A DNA stretch of 12,785 nucleotides, taken from NCBI GenBank assembly GCA_029261675.1, contig JAJDBA010000327.1, positions 1 through 12,785 of the forward strand. Reading direction: 5' to 3'. The notes below the pieces were generated by a model. It was given only the letters and a program-made list of their open reading frames with translations. It did not search any database and was not told the DNA's origin. Below are positions 6,110-12,785 of this stretch, piece after piece. The stretch is from Nitrospinaceae bacterium (GTDB lineage: Bacteria > Nitrospinota > Nitrospinia > Nitrospinales > VA-1). Made by a program: the position numbers and the translations under genes. The first letter of the stretch is position 1, and every line of letters begins with the position of its first letter.

Positions 6110-7258
6110 ATGAATCAGGATTTCTCAAACACCTACTTTCCAAATAGACATACCGTAGTCCTTTTTCTGCCTGCTTCTCCTGGATCGGGATGGTACCTGA
6201 AGGAAATTGCCGGCGTTCCATTTCTGTTGCGAAATATTTTTGCCTTGCAAAAGTTAGGGGTTGAAAAGCTGGTCGTCTGGACCGATGAGTCTGTTCGTGA
6301 ACAGGAGATTTTTTTAGATTTAATTAAAACAGATCGAAGATTGCAGTTGGAGCTTAACTGGGTCGATAAAACATCTTTTTCTTCAATTTTAGAGGCGTCT
6401 TCCTTTCTTATCTTTGATGGCTCCACCCTGTTAAATGAATGTGGAAGTGAAATGATTCAGATAGATGATGATAATTCCAGGGCCTTTCCAGAAGAGATGA
6501 TGCAATGCCTCAACAATAAAGAGGTTTATTTTTTAATGCCGGAGGGGCTAGAGCAACCGGAACGATTGCAAGATGGAAAAGATTTTTGCGAGGCGGAAGA
6601 AAGACTTTTGAAATCCTGCGGGCTCAATAATGACAGCTTTATGGATCGCCTGATAACGCGTTTTGTCTCTCGTCGACTCACATCCTTTTTTCTCAAAACT
6701 TCGTTTACTCCTAATCAGATTACATTTTTAAGCCTATTTATAGGGCTGGTTGCGGCGCTATGTTTTTTTCGGGGGGGATACGAAATGGGAATCGCAGGTT
6801 CCGTTTTACTACTTTTGTCCGCCTGGGTTGACTGCGTTGATGGGGAAGTTGCGCGCTTGAAGTTTATGACATCCGAGTGGGGAGCAAAGTTGGATATTGT
6901 TTCCGACAATATTGTTCATTGCTCTGTTTTTTTTTCAATAGGGATGGGTCTGTATTTTTCAACGGGAGATTCTATTTTTAAGTATCTGGGGATGTTGGCT
7001 GTGGTGGGAAGTCTGACTTCCTTTATTTTGTTAAGCAAAACCATATTGGGGCAGAAGGCCGAGGCGACAATGAAGCTTTCCTTAGAGTCTTTCAATAAGA
7101 AAATTTCTGATCAGTTAGCAAATCGCGATTTCATTTATCTTCTTCTTGTTCTTGCATTTTTTGACAGACTAGATTTCTTCATTCTTCTTACGGCTGCAGG
7201 TTCCAATCTTTTCGTAATTTATCTTGTTTGGCAGAAAAAAAAAGCTACCTCAGCGTGA
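6110..7258 (+). CDS. CDP-alcohol phosphatidyltransferase with degenerate nucleotidyltransferase-like N-terminal domain
   Basis: 382 residues in two parts. The C-terminal membrane part (about 178-378) has TPNQITFLS (200-208) and a complete CDP-alcohol phosphotransferase signature D241-x2-D244-G245-x2-A248-R249-x8-G258-x3-D262-x3-D266, surrounded by about five or six hydrophobic helices. It should transfer a phosphoalcohol from a CDP-activated donor to an acceptor alcohol, with metal bound by the aspartates. The N-terminal part (about 14-165) has the layout of a sugar-phosphate nucleotidyltransferase (VVLFLPAS, YLKEIAGVPFLLRNI, EKLVVWTDE, FLIFDGSTLL) but lacks the GxGxR loop. The overall plan resembles the archaeal/bacterial IPCT-DIPPS fusion that makes inositol-phosphate compounds. 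Head group and acceptor cannot be told from sequence. It starts three bases after the tonB-like stop without its own Shine-Dalgarno sequence, so translation is probably coupled. Homopolymers occur at 6763-6777, 6927-6935 and 7235-7243. Confidence 0.82.
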   Translation: MNQDFSNTYFPNRHTVVLFLPASPGSGWYLKEIAGVPFLLRNIFALQKLGVEKLVVWTDESVREQEIFLDLIKTDRRLQLELNWVDKTSFSSILEASSFLIFDGSTLLNECGSEMIQIDDDNSRAFPEEMMQCLNNKEVYFLMPEGLEQPERLQDGKDFCEAEERLLKSCGLNNDSFMDRLITRFVSRRLTSFFLKTSFTPNQITFLSLFIGLVAALCFFRGGYEMGIAGSVLLLLSAWVDCVDGEVARLKFMTSEWGAKLDIVSDNIVHCSVFFSIGMGLYFSTGDSIFKYLGMLAVVGSLTSFILLSKTILGQKAEATMKLSLESFNKKISDQLANRDFIYLLLVLAFFDRLDFFILLTAAGSNLFVIYLVWQKKKATSA

Positions 7259-7265
7259 TAGAGGG

Positions 7266-9224
7266 TCAGGGAAAAAACTTTTTCACCTTTTCGATGTCCG
7301 TAACAACGGGGCAGGGCGGCAGCGAAGTGATGAATTGCTTCCCATAACCTCTTCGGCTGATTCTCGAGTCGAGAAGGGAGACGACACCTCTGTCGGTTTT
7401 TTTTCGGATCAATCTTCCAAACCCCTGTTTTAACTGAATTATGGCGCGAGGAATTTGATAATGAGAAAAGGGGTCGATATGCTGACGCCGAAGCTCTTCT
7501 ATTCTGGCTTCTGTTAAGGGTTCTTTGGGAACATCGAAAGGTAGTTTGGTGATGATAACGCTTTGCAATGCGTCCCCTGGAATATCTACCCCCTGCCAGA
7601 AAGAATTAGTACCAAAAATTACTGAGGGTTGCTCTTTAAACTTTTTTATCATCAGGTTGGTTGGTATCTCACCTTGCCGGATCAATGGGAAAGCTAGATT
7701 ACACTCATCGAGCTTTTCATAGACCTGATTGAGTAAGGCGTAGCTGGTGAATAGGATAAAAGCTTTTCCACCGGATGCCAGAACCAACTCCCGGCATCGT
7801 TTTGAAATCTCTTCAACATAAGGTGCATTTTTGTCTCCCGGTTCTGGAAGGTCGCTTGGAACATATAGCAAGGCCTGGTTGGGGTAATCAAATGGCGCAT
7901 CGAGAAGCAATTCTTCATTGGGCTGGAATCCCAGCCGCTCTTTAATAAACTCAAATTTTTTGCTGGTGGTCAATGTGGCAGAGGTCATAATAATGCGATC
8001 CAGTTTGTTGAACACCTGCGCCTGTAACTCATCCCCCACATGAATGGGAACGCCGCGCAGGCTGACTCGTGGGAACCTTTTTCGCTTTGCAATCTCAATC
8101 CAGTAAACATATCCGTTAAAGTTTTGATTGAGTATTGCGGACAACGTATTATTAAATTCAAAACATCTTTCGGCAGCCGCCGCTGCATCGACCCGGTCTT
8201 CTTCAGAATGTAATCCTGCTTCCAGCGATTTCAAGCTTTCTCGCAGGGCCTCCATGGGCACATAAACTCCATTGTCCAGAACGGGCGGCTTGTAAAAACG
8301 CAGAACCCGATCTTCTCTTCCATATTCTTCCAGTAAATTAGTGAAAAAGGATTCGATGGCTTGGCGGACGGTCATTGCCAGTTTTCTCACATGCGGCACC
8401 AAAGCATGATCCAGTCGCGTTAATAATCCTTTTTTTGTTCGCGGATTATGTAGCCGATCCAAAAAATAAAAAAGATTCGAGTTTGAAATTTCCAGGCCGA
8501 GAAACTGGGTAGCGGCTTCTTCCAGATTTTGCGCTTCGTCAAACACCACTGCATCAAAAGCCGGTAGAACAGCCCCGGAATTTGCCACATTCGCAAAAAA
8601 TAAATGATGATTCACAATCAATAAGTGCGCACCAAACCATTTCTTTCGTGCTTTAAAGTAAAAACAGGATGAATGAGTCTCGCAATTTTTTCCAAGACAA
8701 AGGTCTTTCTGTCTGCCCACCTCTTCCCATACTTGCGGCATGACTTCAAACGGAAGGTCATTGCGATAACCGGTTTCTGTGTTTACAGCCCAGTCGAACA
8801 CCCCGTTCCATTGCGCCTCCTCGTCCGCTTTGTTGAAAAGGCCTGCTTGGGAAGAGCGCTTCAGTCTACGCAATGAAAGGTAATTCTCATTGCCCATGCA
8901 AAGAGCATAACGAAAAGGAATGCCGAGTTTATCCCGTAGAAAGGGAATGTCGTGATTGAGTATTTGTTGTTGTAGGGTTTTAGTGTAAGTAGAGATGACA
9001 ACCTTTTTGTTGTTCTTCACTGCCCAAAGAATAGCCGGAACAAGGTAGGCGAGACTCTTGCCCGTTCCCGTTCCTGCCTCGACAATGAGGTGCTTTGCAT
9101 CGCCGAAAGCCGTTTCCACTGCCTGTGCCATTTCGATTTGCTGGGGTCTATGCTCAAAACCTTCCAGCTGTTCAGAAAGTAACCCATCGGCTCCTAAAAT
9201 TTTTTCTACGTTTTCCGTCGTCAT
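7266..9224 (-). CDS. dinG: DinG-family (XPD-like) iron-sulfur DNA helicase
   Basis: 652 residues from ATG 9224. ATP-dependent 5'-3' superfamily 2 helicase of the DinG/YoaA group, used in DNA repair and in resolving R-loops or other replication blocks. Visible are HRPQQ (25-29, Q-motif-like), Walker A EAGTGTGKS (49-57), the four cysteines of the XPD-type 4Fe-4S domain (C109, C176, C181, C187; spacing C-x4-C-x5-C in the last three), the Walker B/DEAH-type box VVFDEAQ (226-232), VNHH (204-207), TSATL (414-418), and the C-terminal motif QGFGRLIRKKTDRG (600-613). There is no N-terminal exonuclease domain, unlike Firmicute DinG. The frame remains open to a TTG at 9258-9260, but neither start has a good Shine-Dalgarno sequence and the ATG gives the usual N-terminus. 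It converges with the operon ending at 7258, with seven bases between stops. Which paralogue (DinG or YoaA) is not resolvable here. Confidence 0.9.
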   Translation of the reverse strand: MTTENVEKILGADGLLSEQLEGFEHRPQQIEMAQAVETAFGDAKHLIVEAGTGTGKSLAYLVPAILWAVKNNKKVVISTYTKTLQQQILNHDIPFLRDKLGIPFRYALCMGNENYLSLRRLKRSSQAGLFNKADEEAQWNGVFDWAVNTETGYRNDLPFEVMPQVWEEVGRQKDLCLGKNCETHSSCFYFKARKKWFGAHLLIVNHHLFFANVANSGAVLPAFDAVVFDEAQNLEEAATQFLGLEISNSNLFYFLDRLHNPRTKKGLLTRLDHALVPHVRKLAMTVRQAIESFFTNLLEEYGREDRVLRFYKPPVLDNGVYVPMEALRESLKSLEAGLHSEEDRVDAAAAAERCFEFNNTLSAILNQNFNGYVYWIEIAKRKRFPRVSLRGVPIHVGDELQAQVFNKLDRIIMTSATLTTSKKFEFIKERLGFQPNEELLLDAPFDYPNQALLYVPSDLPEPGDKNAPYVEEISKRCRELVLASGGKAFILFTSYALLNQVYEKLDECNLAFPLIRQGEIPTNLMIKKFKEQPSVIFGTNSFWQGVDIPGDALQSVIITKLPFDVPKEPLTEARIEELRRQHIDPFSHYQIPRAIIQLKQGFGRLIRKKTDRGVVSLLDSRISRRGYGKQFITSLPPCPVVTDIEKVKKFFP

Positions 9225-9290
9225 TGTCGGGCATGGTAAGCGGTAAATTGAAAAGAGCAAAACTTATTTTGATCGGCGCTTTTCAGGAGG

Positions 9291-9319
9291 TTGAATTAGA
9301 GACATGAATTCCTTATAGT
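9291..9319 (+). promoter_or_regulatory. Candidate sigma-70 promoter for the SYLF-domain gene
   Basis: TTGAAT (9291-9296) and TATAGT (9314-9319) are separated by exactly 17 bases, and the -10 matches consensus at five of six positions. It lies 28 bases upstream of the ATG at 9348, in the 123-base gap between the divergent helicase gene and the SYLF gene. A leader of about 20 bases with GGAGG at 9339-9343 would follow. Confidence 0.55.
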
Positions 9320-9347
9320 ATATTTAGTAAACTAACTTGGAGGTCTA

Positions 9348-10043
9348 ATGAAACTAATTTCTTTTGGCATTATTTTTACCCTGTTTTTTGTGAATGGAGC
9401 TTGGGCAGATAGTGGCAAACAAAGAAAAATACTCCGTACGTCACAATTGGTTTTGGAAGAAATTCAAAAATCTCCCGACCAGCAGATTCCCATGAATCTG
9501 ATATCTAAAGCCAAGGCAATAATCGTGTTTCCCACCATGTTGAAAGCAGGGTTTTTTGTGGGTGCCCGTTATGGAAAAGGAATTGCATCCGTCCGGTCTA
9601 AAGAAACGGGTGAATGGGGCCCTCCCGCTTTTCTATACACCACTGGCGGGAGTTTCGGTTTCCAGTTTGGAGCGCAAGCGATTGATTTAATTCTTCTTGT
9701 TATGTCACAAAGAGGACTCGAAGGATTGTTGAACGAGCAATTTACGCTGGGAGGCGATATTGCTATTTCCGCTGGACCCGTAGGGCGCCACGCCGAAGCC
9801 TCTGCTGATGTTTTCATGCAAGGAGAAATTTATTCCTATTCCCGAAGCAAAGGCCTGTTTGGGGGTGTTTCCTTGAAAGGCACCATTATTACTACTGATA
9901 GTGATGCTAACCTTACCTACTATGGACATCCCTATACCTCGGAAGATATTCTGTTGACGAAACAGGTTAGGAAAGTTCCCGAATCGGGAAAACAATTCAT
10001 AAAAATTTTCAATCACCTCGCTCCCCCGGGCCACGCTCGGTAG
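9348..10043 (+). CDS. Exported SYLF-domain (Ysc84-like) lipid-binding-type protein
   Basis: 231 residues. Signal peptide at 1-20 (MKLIS, hydrophobic core, cleavage likely after AWA) without a lipobox Cys, so periplasmic or secreted. The rest is one SYLF/Ysc84 domain: SKAKAIIVFPTMLKAGFFVG (53-72), RYGKGIAS (74-81), FLYTTGGSFGFQFGAQ (95-110), DLILLVMS (113-120), LGGDIAISAGPVG (134-146), YSYSRSKGLFGGVSLKG (162-178). In eukaryotes this domain binds phosphoinositides and actin. Bacterial members are exported proteins of unclear function, proposed to contact lipid or the outer membrane. ATG 9348 has GGAGG four bases upstream and a candidate promoter before that, so it is an independently transcribed single gene, divergent from the helicase and convergent with the phnE-like gene. 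Family call is firm, role is not known. Confidence 0.9.
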   Translation: MKLISFGIIFTLFFVNGAWADSGKQRKILRTSQLVLEEIQKSPDQQIPMNLISKAKAIIVFPTMLKAGFFVGARYGKGIASVRSKETGEWGPPAFLYTTGGSFGFQFGAQAIDLILLVMSQRGLEGLLNEQFTLGGDIAISAGPVGRHAEASADVFMQGEIYSYSRSKGLFGGVSLKGTIITTDSDANLTYYGHPYTSEDILLTKQVRKVPESGKQFIKIFNHLAPPGHAR

Positions 10044-10062
10044 GAATAGGTTTATTCTTTTT
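10042..10062 (+). terminator. Possible weak intrinsic terminator after the SYLF gene
   Basis: Immediately at the TAG stop, GAATA (10044-10048), loop GGTT, TATTC (10053-10057) can pair, extended by one wobble and one A-T pair, followed by five T (10058-10062). The arrangement fits a rho-independent terminator, but the stem is AT-rich and thermodynamically weak. Confidence 0.3.
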
Positions 10063-10137
10063 ATAGCAAAACCATTGCCTCCAGGCTTATAGTAATATTT
10101 ACTCTTCTTAGATTTTATTGCTGGTGTATACGCCCCG

Positions 10138-11268
10138 CTACGACGCGATGCGTTCGCGGATTTTTGCGCTCAGGGTATCGAGGGTAATGACAACTATTGC
10201 AATGGCTAGCAATGCTGTACCCGCTTCATTGTATTGCAAAAGATTGATCCATTGTTGCAGCAAAAAGCCGATCCCGCCTCCACCTACGAAACCGATGATT
10301 GTTGACATCCGCACATTGATGTCCCACCGATAAAAACTCAATGCCAGGAACGGCAAAATCACTTGCGGTAAAACGCCGAACGCCACGACTTGAATGGGGT
10401 TTGCCCCGACTGCGGTGATCGCTTCAACAGGTCCCGTATTGATGCTTTCAATTTGTTCGGAAAAAAGTTTTCCCAAGGCGGCGATGGAATGCACTCCCAA
10501 CGCCAAAACTCCTGCGAAAGGACCAATACCCACCCAAACGACAAACAGAATGGCCATTACTAAAGGTTCGATAGATCGCAACAAATTAAGTGTTGTCCTT
10601 ACGCTGTAATAAATAATAGTTCCGAGTAAGTTCCCCGTCATTAAGTTTCTTGAAGCGAGGAGGCTTAACGGGATGGCAATTAAAATAGCGAAGGTGGTTG
10701 CCATCAAAGCTAGAAACAAGGTTTCTATCATCTTGTCAAATGTTAAGAGTAAAGTTTCGCTCGCCTGCAACGGGCCCTCGGCCCAAGTTACAACCGCCCT
10801 AACCGTTTGCCGGTTTCCGCGAGCACTTGGAGGCACGGTAACGTCTTTTTGAAAATTACCAGTTGCATCGGTTGCAAAATTTCCCAGTGGGAACTCCTGC
10901 TCGATTTCATTGACCCAGAAGAGGGTGCCCTTGGAGTTTGGTTTTAATCGCAATCCTGCTATCGTCAGGTGGTCGCCAATTTGTCCCGAACTTTGAGATA
11001 AAACCAGTTCAGATTTTTCGCCGAGACGGTTTGAGGTTTTGTTGTCAGGTGAACCTGTCGTCAGAAAAAACTCTGCCTCTGTGGTTTGACTTTGCTTCTG
11101 CCGGGAAAAGAGGTCGGGATGCGCAAGTTCTTCGACAAGCGGTTTTACTAAATGGAAATCGCGAAACAATTCACCCAGATTGATTTCAGTTACTTTCCAG
11201 CCATAGCTGTATACAGCTAGAACCGCCAAAGCGATGAATATGAATTTTGTTCTAGCGTAGGTGGGCAC
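10138..11268 (-). CDS. phnE: PhnE-type phosphonate/phosphite ABC transporter permease with extracytoplasmic insertion
   Basis: 376 residues, about 100 longer than a usual PhnE. One N-terminal membrane helix (about 8-24) is followed by a roughly 150-residue extracytoplasmic segment, then the permease core (about 178-372) with several helices. The core carries the PhnE pattern: RSIEPLVMAILFVVWVGIGP (231-250), ALGVHSIAALGKLFSEQIE (256-274), the EAA loop that contacts the ATPase (EAITAVGANPIQ...VLPQ, 282-302), and YRWDINVRMSTIIGFVGGGG (313-332). The inserted segment (about 57-177) contains alternating strands with DATGNFQKDVTVP (134-146), reminiscent of an Ig-like beta sandwich. Start is GTG at 11268 with GGAGAGGG upstream. 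No in-frame ATG exists near the membrane helix. The ATPase (PhnC) and binding protein (PhnD) are not in the window, so the substrate is uncertain. The gene upstream on the same strand is the carbamoyltransferase, 111 bases away. Confidence 0.87.
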   Translation of the reverse strand: MPTYARTKFIFIALAVLAVYSYGWKVTEINLGELFRDFHLVKPLVEELAHPDLFSRQKQSQTTEAEFFLTTGSPDNKTSNRLGEKSELVLSQSSGQIGDHLTIAGLRLKPNSKGTLFWVNEIEQEFPLGNFATDATGNFQKDVTVPPSARGNRQTVRAVVTWAEGPLQASETLLLTFDKMIETLFLALMATTFAILIAIPLSLLASRNLMTGNLLGTIIYYSVRTTLNLLRSIEPLVMAILFVVWVGIGPFAGVLALGVHSIAALGKLFSEQIESINTGPVEAITAVGANPIQVVAFGVLPQVILPFLALSFYRWDINVRMSTIIGFVGGGGIGFLLQQWINLLQYNEAGTALLAIAIVVITLDTLSAKIRERIAS

Positions 11269-11379
11269 AGCTGTGAGACCCTCTCCAAATCGAAAAAAAT
11301 AAAAACTTTAATCCAGAAACTAAATGGTTATTGTTTTGCTAAAGCAAGTATAGACCTATAGCCTGCTCACGCTAGTGGG

Positions 11380-12785
11380 CTAGTCGAGTTCGAATTCTTC
11401 TTTCCAATCGTCATCGTCTTGCAGGGGTTTCTGGTCTGTTTTGTTGAGGACGAAATTTTCGAGAACCAGGGTGTCCATTTCAGTGCGCATAAAACAACGG
11501 TAGGCTTCTTCGGGTGTGCACACAATAGGTTCTCCGCGAACATTGAAAGAGGTGTTTATCAGAACGGCACATTGAGTTGCTTTTTCAAATTCGCTGATCA
11601 AATCGTGAAATCTTTTGTTGGTTTCCTTGTGCACCGTTTGAATGCGAGCAGAATAGTCAACGTGAGTGATAGCAGGGATCTGGGATCTGGGTATATTTAA
11701 TAAATCTATTCCAAAAAGTTTTTTCTGTTCGTCGGTGATGGAAATCCTTTTGTCTTCTCGCACCCCTGCGACCATTAGCATATAAGGACTTTCTGAGTCC
11801 ATTTCAAACCACTCCGCAACCTTTTCTGCCAAGACCGAAGGCGCGAAAGGACGAAACGATTCGCGATATTTTATTTTCAGGTTCATGGTGGATTGCATTT
11901 TAGGGTTGCGCGGATCACCGAGAATGCTTCTGCCCCCCAGCGATCGAGGTCCAAACTCCATAGCCCCCTGAAACCAGCCGATTACTTTTCCAGCTTTTAA
12001 ATCATCGGCTACCGTTTTTGATAAATCGGCTTCATTTAAATGTTGGTAAGGTATTTCCTGACTATCTAGGTAGCTTTTAATTTCACTTTCCTTATAGCTA
12101 GGGCCTAAATAAGAACCTTTCATGGAATCTTTTCCGTTGGTCTTTCTTTCATTACCCAACACCTGGTGCCAGATGCAGAGCGCGACACCCAATGCCCCTC
12201 CCGCATCACCAGCGGCTGGTTGAATCCATATGTTGTCAAAAATTTTCTCTTTTAAGATTTTTCCATTACCGACACAATTCAGGGCAACACCGCCTGCTAA
12301 GCACAGATTTTTCATGCCCGTTCTTTGGCGAATGTGACGGGCCATCTTCAGCATTATTTCTTCTGTTACCTCTTGTAGGGAGGCAGCGATATCCATTTCT
12401 TTCTGGCCGAGCTGCGACTCCGACTTTCGGGTCGGGTGATCGAACACCGCCGCGAATTTGTCATTGGTCATGGTCATTCCGCCTAAATAATCGAAATAAT
12501 CCATATTCATGCGAAAGGAACCATCGTCTTTAAGATCGATCAAATTTTTGCGAATCAAGTCGCAATACCTGGGTTCCCCGTAGGGGGCTAATCCCATGAC
12601 TTTATATTCACCGCTGTTGACTTTGAATCCCAGGTAGTAAGTGAAGGCGGAATAAAGTAACCCCAGAGAATGCGGGAAGTGTAATTCCTGAAGTAATTCG
12701 ATTTTGTTGCCTTTGCCTAAAGCCAGACTGCTAGTGGCCCATTCGCCAACACCGTCCATGGTAAGAATGGCGGCTTCCTGAAAAG
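11380..12785 (-). CDS. NodU/CmcH-family O-carbamoyltransferase, N-terminus beyond window
   Basis: The last 467 residues of a protein that is normally about 550-610 long. Family members transfer a carbamoyl group from carbamoyl phosphate, via carbamoyl-AMP, to hydroxyl groups of sugars, antibiotics or lipo-oligosaccharides. Visible from the right edge inward: FQEAAILTMDGVGEWAT (the Kae1-like fold strand), PHSLGLLYSAFTYYLGF, GEYKVMGLAPYG, LCLAGGVALNCVGNGKIL, PAAGDAGGALGVAL, and the C-terminal YrdC-like part with MEFGPRSLGGRSILGDPR, YRESFRPFAPSVL and INTSFNVRGEPIVCTPEEA. The frame stays open to the edge through ATG 12759, which is internal and not the start. The metal-binding His motif expected near the N-terminus is outside the window. 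The C-terminus is strongly acidic (DDDDWKEEFELD). The acceptor is unknown. A glycan or exported metabolite is plausible but not shown. Confidence 0.92.
   Translation of the reverse strand, partial: FQEAAILTMDGVGEWATSSLALGKGNKIELLQELHFPHSLGLLYSAFTYYLGFKVNSGEYKVMGLAPYGEPRYCDLIRKNLIDLKDDGSFRMNMDYFDYLGGMTMTNDKFAAVFDHPTRKSESQLGQKEMDIAASLQEVTEEIMLKMARHIRQRTGMKNLCLAGGVALNCVGNGKILKEKIFDNIWIQPAAGDAGGALGVALCIWHQVLGNERKTNGKDSMKGSYLGPSYKESEIKSYLDSQEIPYQHLNEADLSKTVADDLKAGKVIGWFQGAMEFGPRSLGGRSILGDPRNPKMQSTMNLKIKYRESFRPFAPSVLAEKVAEWFEMDSESPYMLMVAGVREDKRISITDEQKKLFGIDLLNIPRSQIPAITHVDYSARIQTVHKETNKRFHDLISEFEKATQCAVLINTSFNVRGEPIVCTPEEAYRCFMRTEMDTLVLENFVLNKTDQKPLQDDDDWKEEFELD

Noticed and set aside
7259..7290. 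A-rich/T-rich hairpin at the convergent stops as a bidirectional terminator
   Set aside because: The GAAAA/TTTTC stem is only five A/T-dominated pairs and lies inside the helicase C-terminal codons, so it is not distinguishable from chance.
9225..9260. TTG start extending the helicase by 12 residues
   Set aside because: The extra residues do not resemble a family N-terminus and there is no Shine-Dalgarno support. ATG 9224 gives the normal DinG start.
11334..11382. Hairpins between the carbamoyltransferase and phnE-like genes as a terminator
   Set aside because: The AGCC...GGCT stem needs a four-base bulge and has no following T run on the minus strand. The TTGC/GCAA stem is only four pairs.

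Overview
The window most likely comes from a Gram-negative bacterium that carries a Pup-type 20S proteasome, and the best single guess is a Nitrospinota (Nitrospina-like) genome. The reasons are a bacterial proteasome gene block (ring ATPase ARC/Mpa, Dop, proteasome beta subunit) outside an actinobacterial context, combined with a TonB-family envelope protein and a moderately AT-rich, lysine-rich coding style. The phylum assignment is an inference from gene content. The block itself is read directly from the sequence.

Layout: (1) 1-3455, minus strand: the proteasome operon in the order arc, dop, prcB. arc and dop overlap by four bases, and prcB follows dop after 30 bases and runs off the left edge. 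No pup-like gene sits in its usual place between dop and prcB. (2) 3456-3799: a 344-base divergent intergenic region with candidate promoter elements. (3) 3800-7258, plus strand: a MobA/GlmU-fold nucleotidyltransferase-like protein, a TonB-family protein, and a two-domain protein joining a degenerate nucleotidyltransferase-like region to a canonical CDP-alcohol phosphatidyltransferase. The last two genes are three bases apart. (4) 7266-9224, minus: a DinG-family iron-sulfur helicase, convergent with the preceding operon. (5) 9348-10043, plus: an exported SYLF-domain (Ysc84-like) protein with a recognisable promoter and ribosome binding site. (6) 10138-11268, minus: a PhnE-type ABC permease with an unusual extracytoplasmic domain inserted after its first membrane helix. 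(7) 11380 to the right edge, minus: a NodU/CmcH-family carbamoyltransferase whose start lies outside the window.

Functionally, the left block encodes regulated protein degradation. Pup-tagged substrates are recognised by the ARC coiled coil, Dop prepares and removes the tag, and the 20S core degrades. The middle block looks like envelope and phospholipid head-group chemistry. The right part is a mix of DNA repair, an exported lipid-binding-type protein, a transport subunit and a small-molecule or glycan modification enzyme, with no evident shared pathway.

I saw no rRNA, tRNA, CRISPR array, insertion sequence or prophage signature. The points most worth a second look are the missing pup slot, the non-canonical C-terminus of the proteasomal ATPase, the PhnE insertion domain, and the paired nucleotidyltransferase-like and CDP-alcohol transferase proteins.
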